Shown here: piece after piece, positions 42,872-43,751 of the stretch | Position numbering within the stretch: the first letter of the stretch is position 1 | Layout: each line of letters starts with the position of its first letter | NCBI GenBank assembly: GCA_030407315.1 | Contig: JALQPE010003086.1 | Span: 1-43,751, forward strand | Length of the DNA stretch: 43,751 nt | Source of the DNA: Asparagopsis taxiformis | Taxonomy: Eukaryota > Rhodophyta > Florideophyceae > Bonnemaisoniales > Bonnemaisoniaceae | Reading direction: 5' to 3' | The notes under the pieces: generated by a model | Databases searched by the model: none | What the model saw: the letters and a program-made list of their open reading frames with translations, nothing else | What the model was told of the DNA's origin: nothing | Made by a program: the position numbers and the translations under genes

Positions 42872-43712
42872 ATGACGCACGCGAGCGCGAAAGCGAACGC
42901 ACGCGCGAAGACGACGCGCACGGACGGCGAGCAGCTCACGCCCCACTCGGTTCGCTTCGCAGGAAGACCCGGGAAACGCATACGAGGAGTCGTAGCGGGT
43001 GGGCCGACTCCTCTCATCCCAACGGACACGCGACGCGCGATGACGCACCGCCGCCGCGCGAAAAACCGCCTCCGTTACCACCCGAAACAGTGGTCCTGTT
43101 TAGACCCCTACCGCGAACTACAAACTCGAGGTACGCGTCGGATAAATCTACGCACGGCCACCGCGGTGACCGCTGTGCTTGATACCGGCGCGGGCCCGAG
43201 CCTCATTCGCGAGAACGTATTAGGCGCTGATTGGAAACACCACGCTACGCCGCCGCCGACGCTGCGTTGCGCGATTATCGACGCGAATGGACGACGCCTC
43301 GCGCCGAACGCGTCGTCGTTGCGACTCAGCGTCTTCTAGGTGCCCGCGCGCACCTTCAAAATTTCCTGGTGATGCCGCGCTTATCCGTCCCTTGCATTCT
43401 GGGAGCAGACTTCATTCATCGACCGTGTGGTTCGGATGATCTATACTGGGCCGCAGCGCGCGTTGCGAACCCGATATGGAGACCACGTTCCAATGCTCCC
43501 ACGAACGCCGACGAAACGCCGCGCCGCGCACCGGACCCCCAAGACTACCCGACCGACAGAATTCGCACCAATCCGCGTTTGCGCGCCGCACGTCGATTCC
43601 GCCGCACGCGACGCAAGCTATCGAAGTCACCACGGGCGCTGACGGACGCTGCATCACGATACCCGCGACCGACTCTACGGACAGAAGTTGTTGCGTCTAG
43701 CCAATGGTGAAA
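42872..43712 (+). pseudogene. Family B protease region, decayed, cut by window end
   Basis: It encodes VLDTGAGPSLI (DTGA at 43181-43192), the normal retropepsin active site, and after a frame change near 43330 the partner motif VPCILGADFIH (about 43390-43425). The region beyond, up to the window end, should lead to RT but has no RT motif yet. It contrasts with the DTCSG of family A. Confidence 0.75.
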
Positions 43713-43751
43713 CGCAGGTTAAAAGGAACGTGCCCTTCAGCGTGCATGTGC

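Larger units (their letters stand above)
26181..43751 (+). mobile_element. Ty3/gypsy family B, split by insertion of A2
   Basis: It comprises a 5' LTR, primer site and leader (26181-27198), then gag and protease from 40667 to the window end. The two parts belong together: the five bases TACGA occur on both sides of A2, and the leader on the left has no gag while the right starts without an LTR. Pol beyond the protease and the 3' LTR would lie to the right of the window. Its coding part is decayed. It differs in LTR and gag sequence from family A. Confidence 0.85.

Noticed and set aside
1..43751. CRISPR array or bacterial operon
   Set aside because: No regularly spaced repeats, no bacterial gene order, and clear eukaryotic elements throughout.

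Overview
This is eukaryotic nuclear DNA made mostly of retrotransposons. Two copies of one large chromodomain-type Ty3/gypsy family (here 'family A') flank, in opposite orientation, a gene-bearing island of about 19 kb. The island carries its own Ty1/copia insertion. Long intronless reading frames, a TATA-box gene with an AATAAA signal, an intron-bearing tRNA and many LTR elements suit a compact intron-poor alga or protist. My best guess is a florideophyte red alga, but this is inference and no marker proves it.

Layout: 1-7105 is the 3' half of family A copy A1 (pol on +): decayed integrase and chromodomain, 2.3 kb of non-coding sequence with a 350-bp tandem repeat, a decayed antisense gene, and the 3' LTR (6445-7105). 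7106-26180 is host DNA. It holds a SET-domain gene fragment next to the LTR, two fold-back MITE-like elements, two convergent unknown genes (8928-10601 and 12422-10728), a copia element (14153-18933, TSD CATTG), a degraded gene, a complete gene for a small secreted cationic Cys-rich protein (TATA 21442, CDS 21568-22131, polyA signal 22277), and a tRNA-Met(CAT) gene with a 297-nt intron (23618-23248, minus). From about 26181 a second gypsy family ('family B') begins: 5' LTR, PBS and leader. Copy A2 of family A (27199-40661, LTRs 659 and 654 bp, TSD TACGA) has inserted into the leader of B. B resumes at 40667 with decayed gag and protease and runs off the window.

Family A is the most interesting system. 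Its gag-pol (39908 to 32979, minus strand in A2) has coiled-coil gag, CCHC knuckle, an unusual DTCSG protease, RT, RNase H, integrase and a C-terminal chromodomain. Between pol and the 3' LTR lies a 742-codon gene on the opposite strand (28453-30681) with its own TATA-like box; its start codon is embedded in a perfect hairpin. The antisense gene is recognisable in A1 too. The whole element is filled with short perfect palindromes centred on ACGCGT or CCATCGTGG. Families A and B share an identical 18-nt primer-binding site that looks complementary to a tRNA-Tyr 3' end. The copia element instead uses the anticodon region of initiator tRNA-Met.

Many coding differences between and within elements are single-base indels, so some frameshifts may be assembly or sequencing errors rather than biology.
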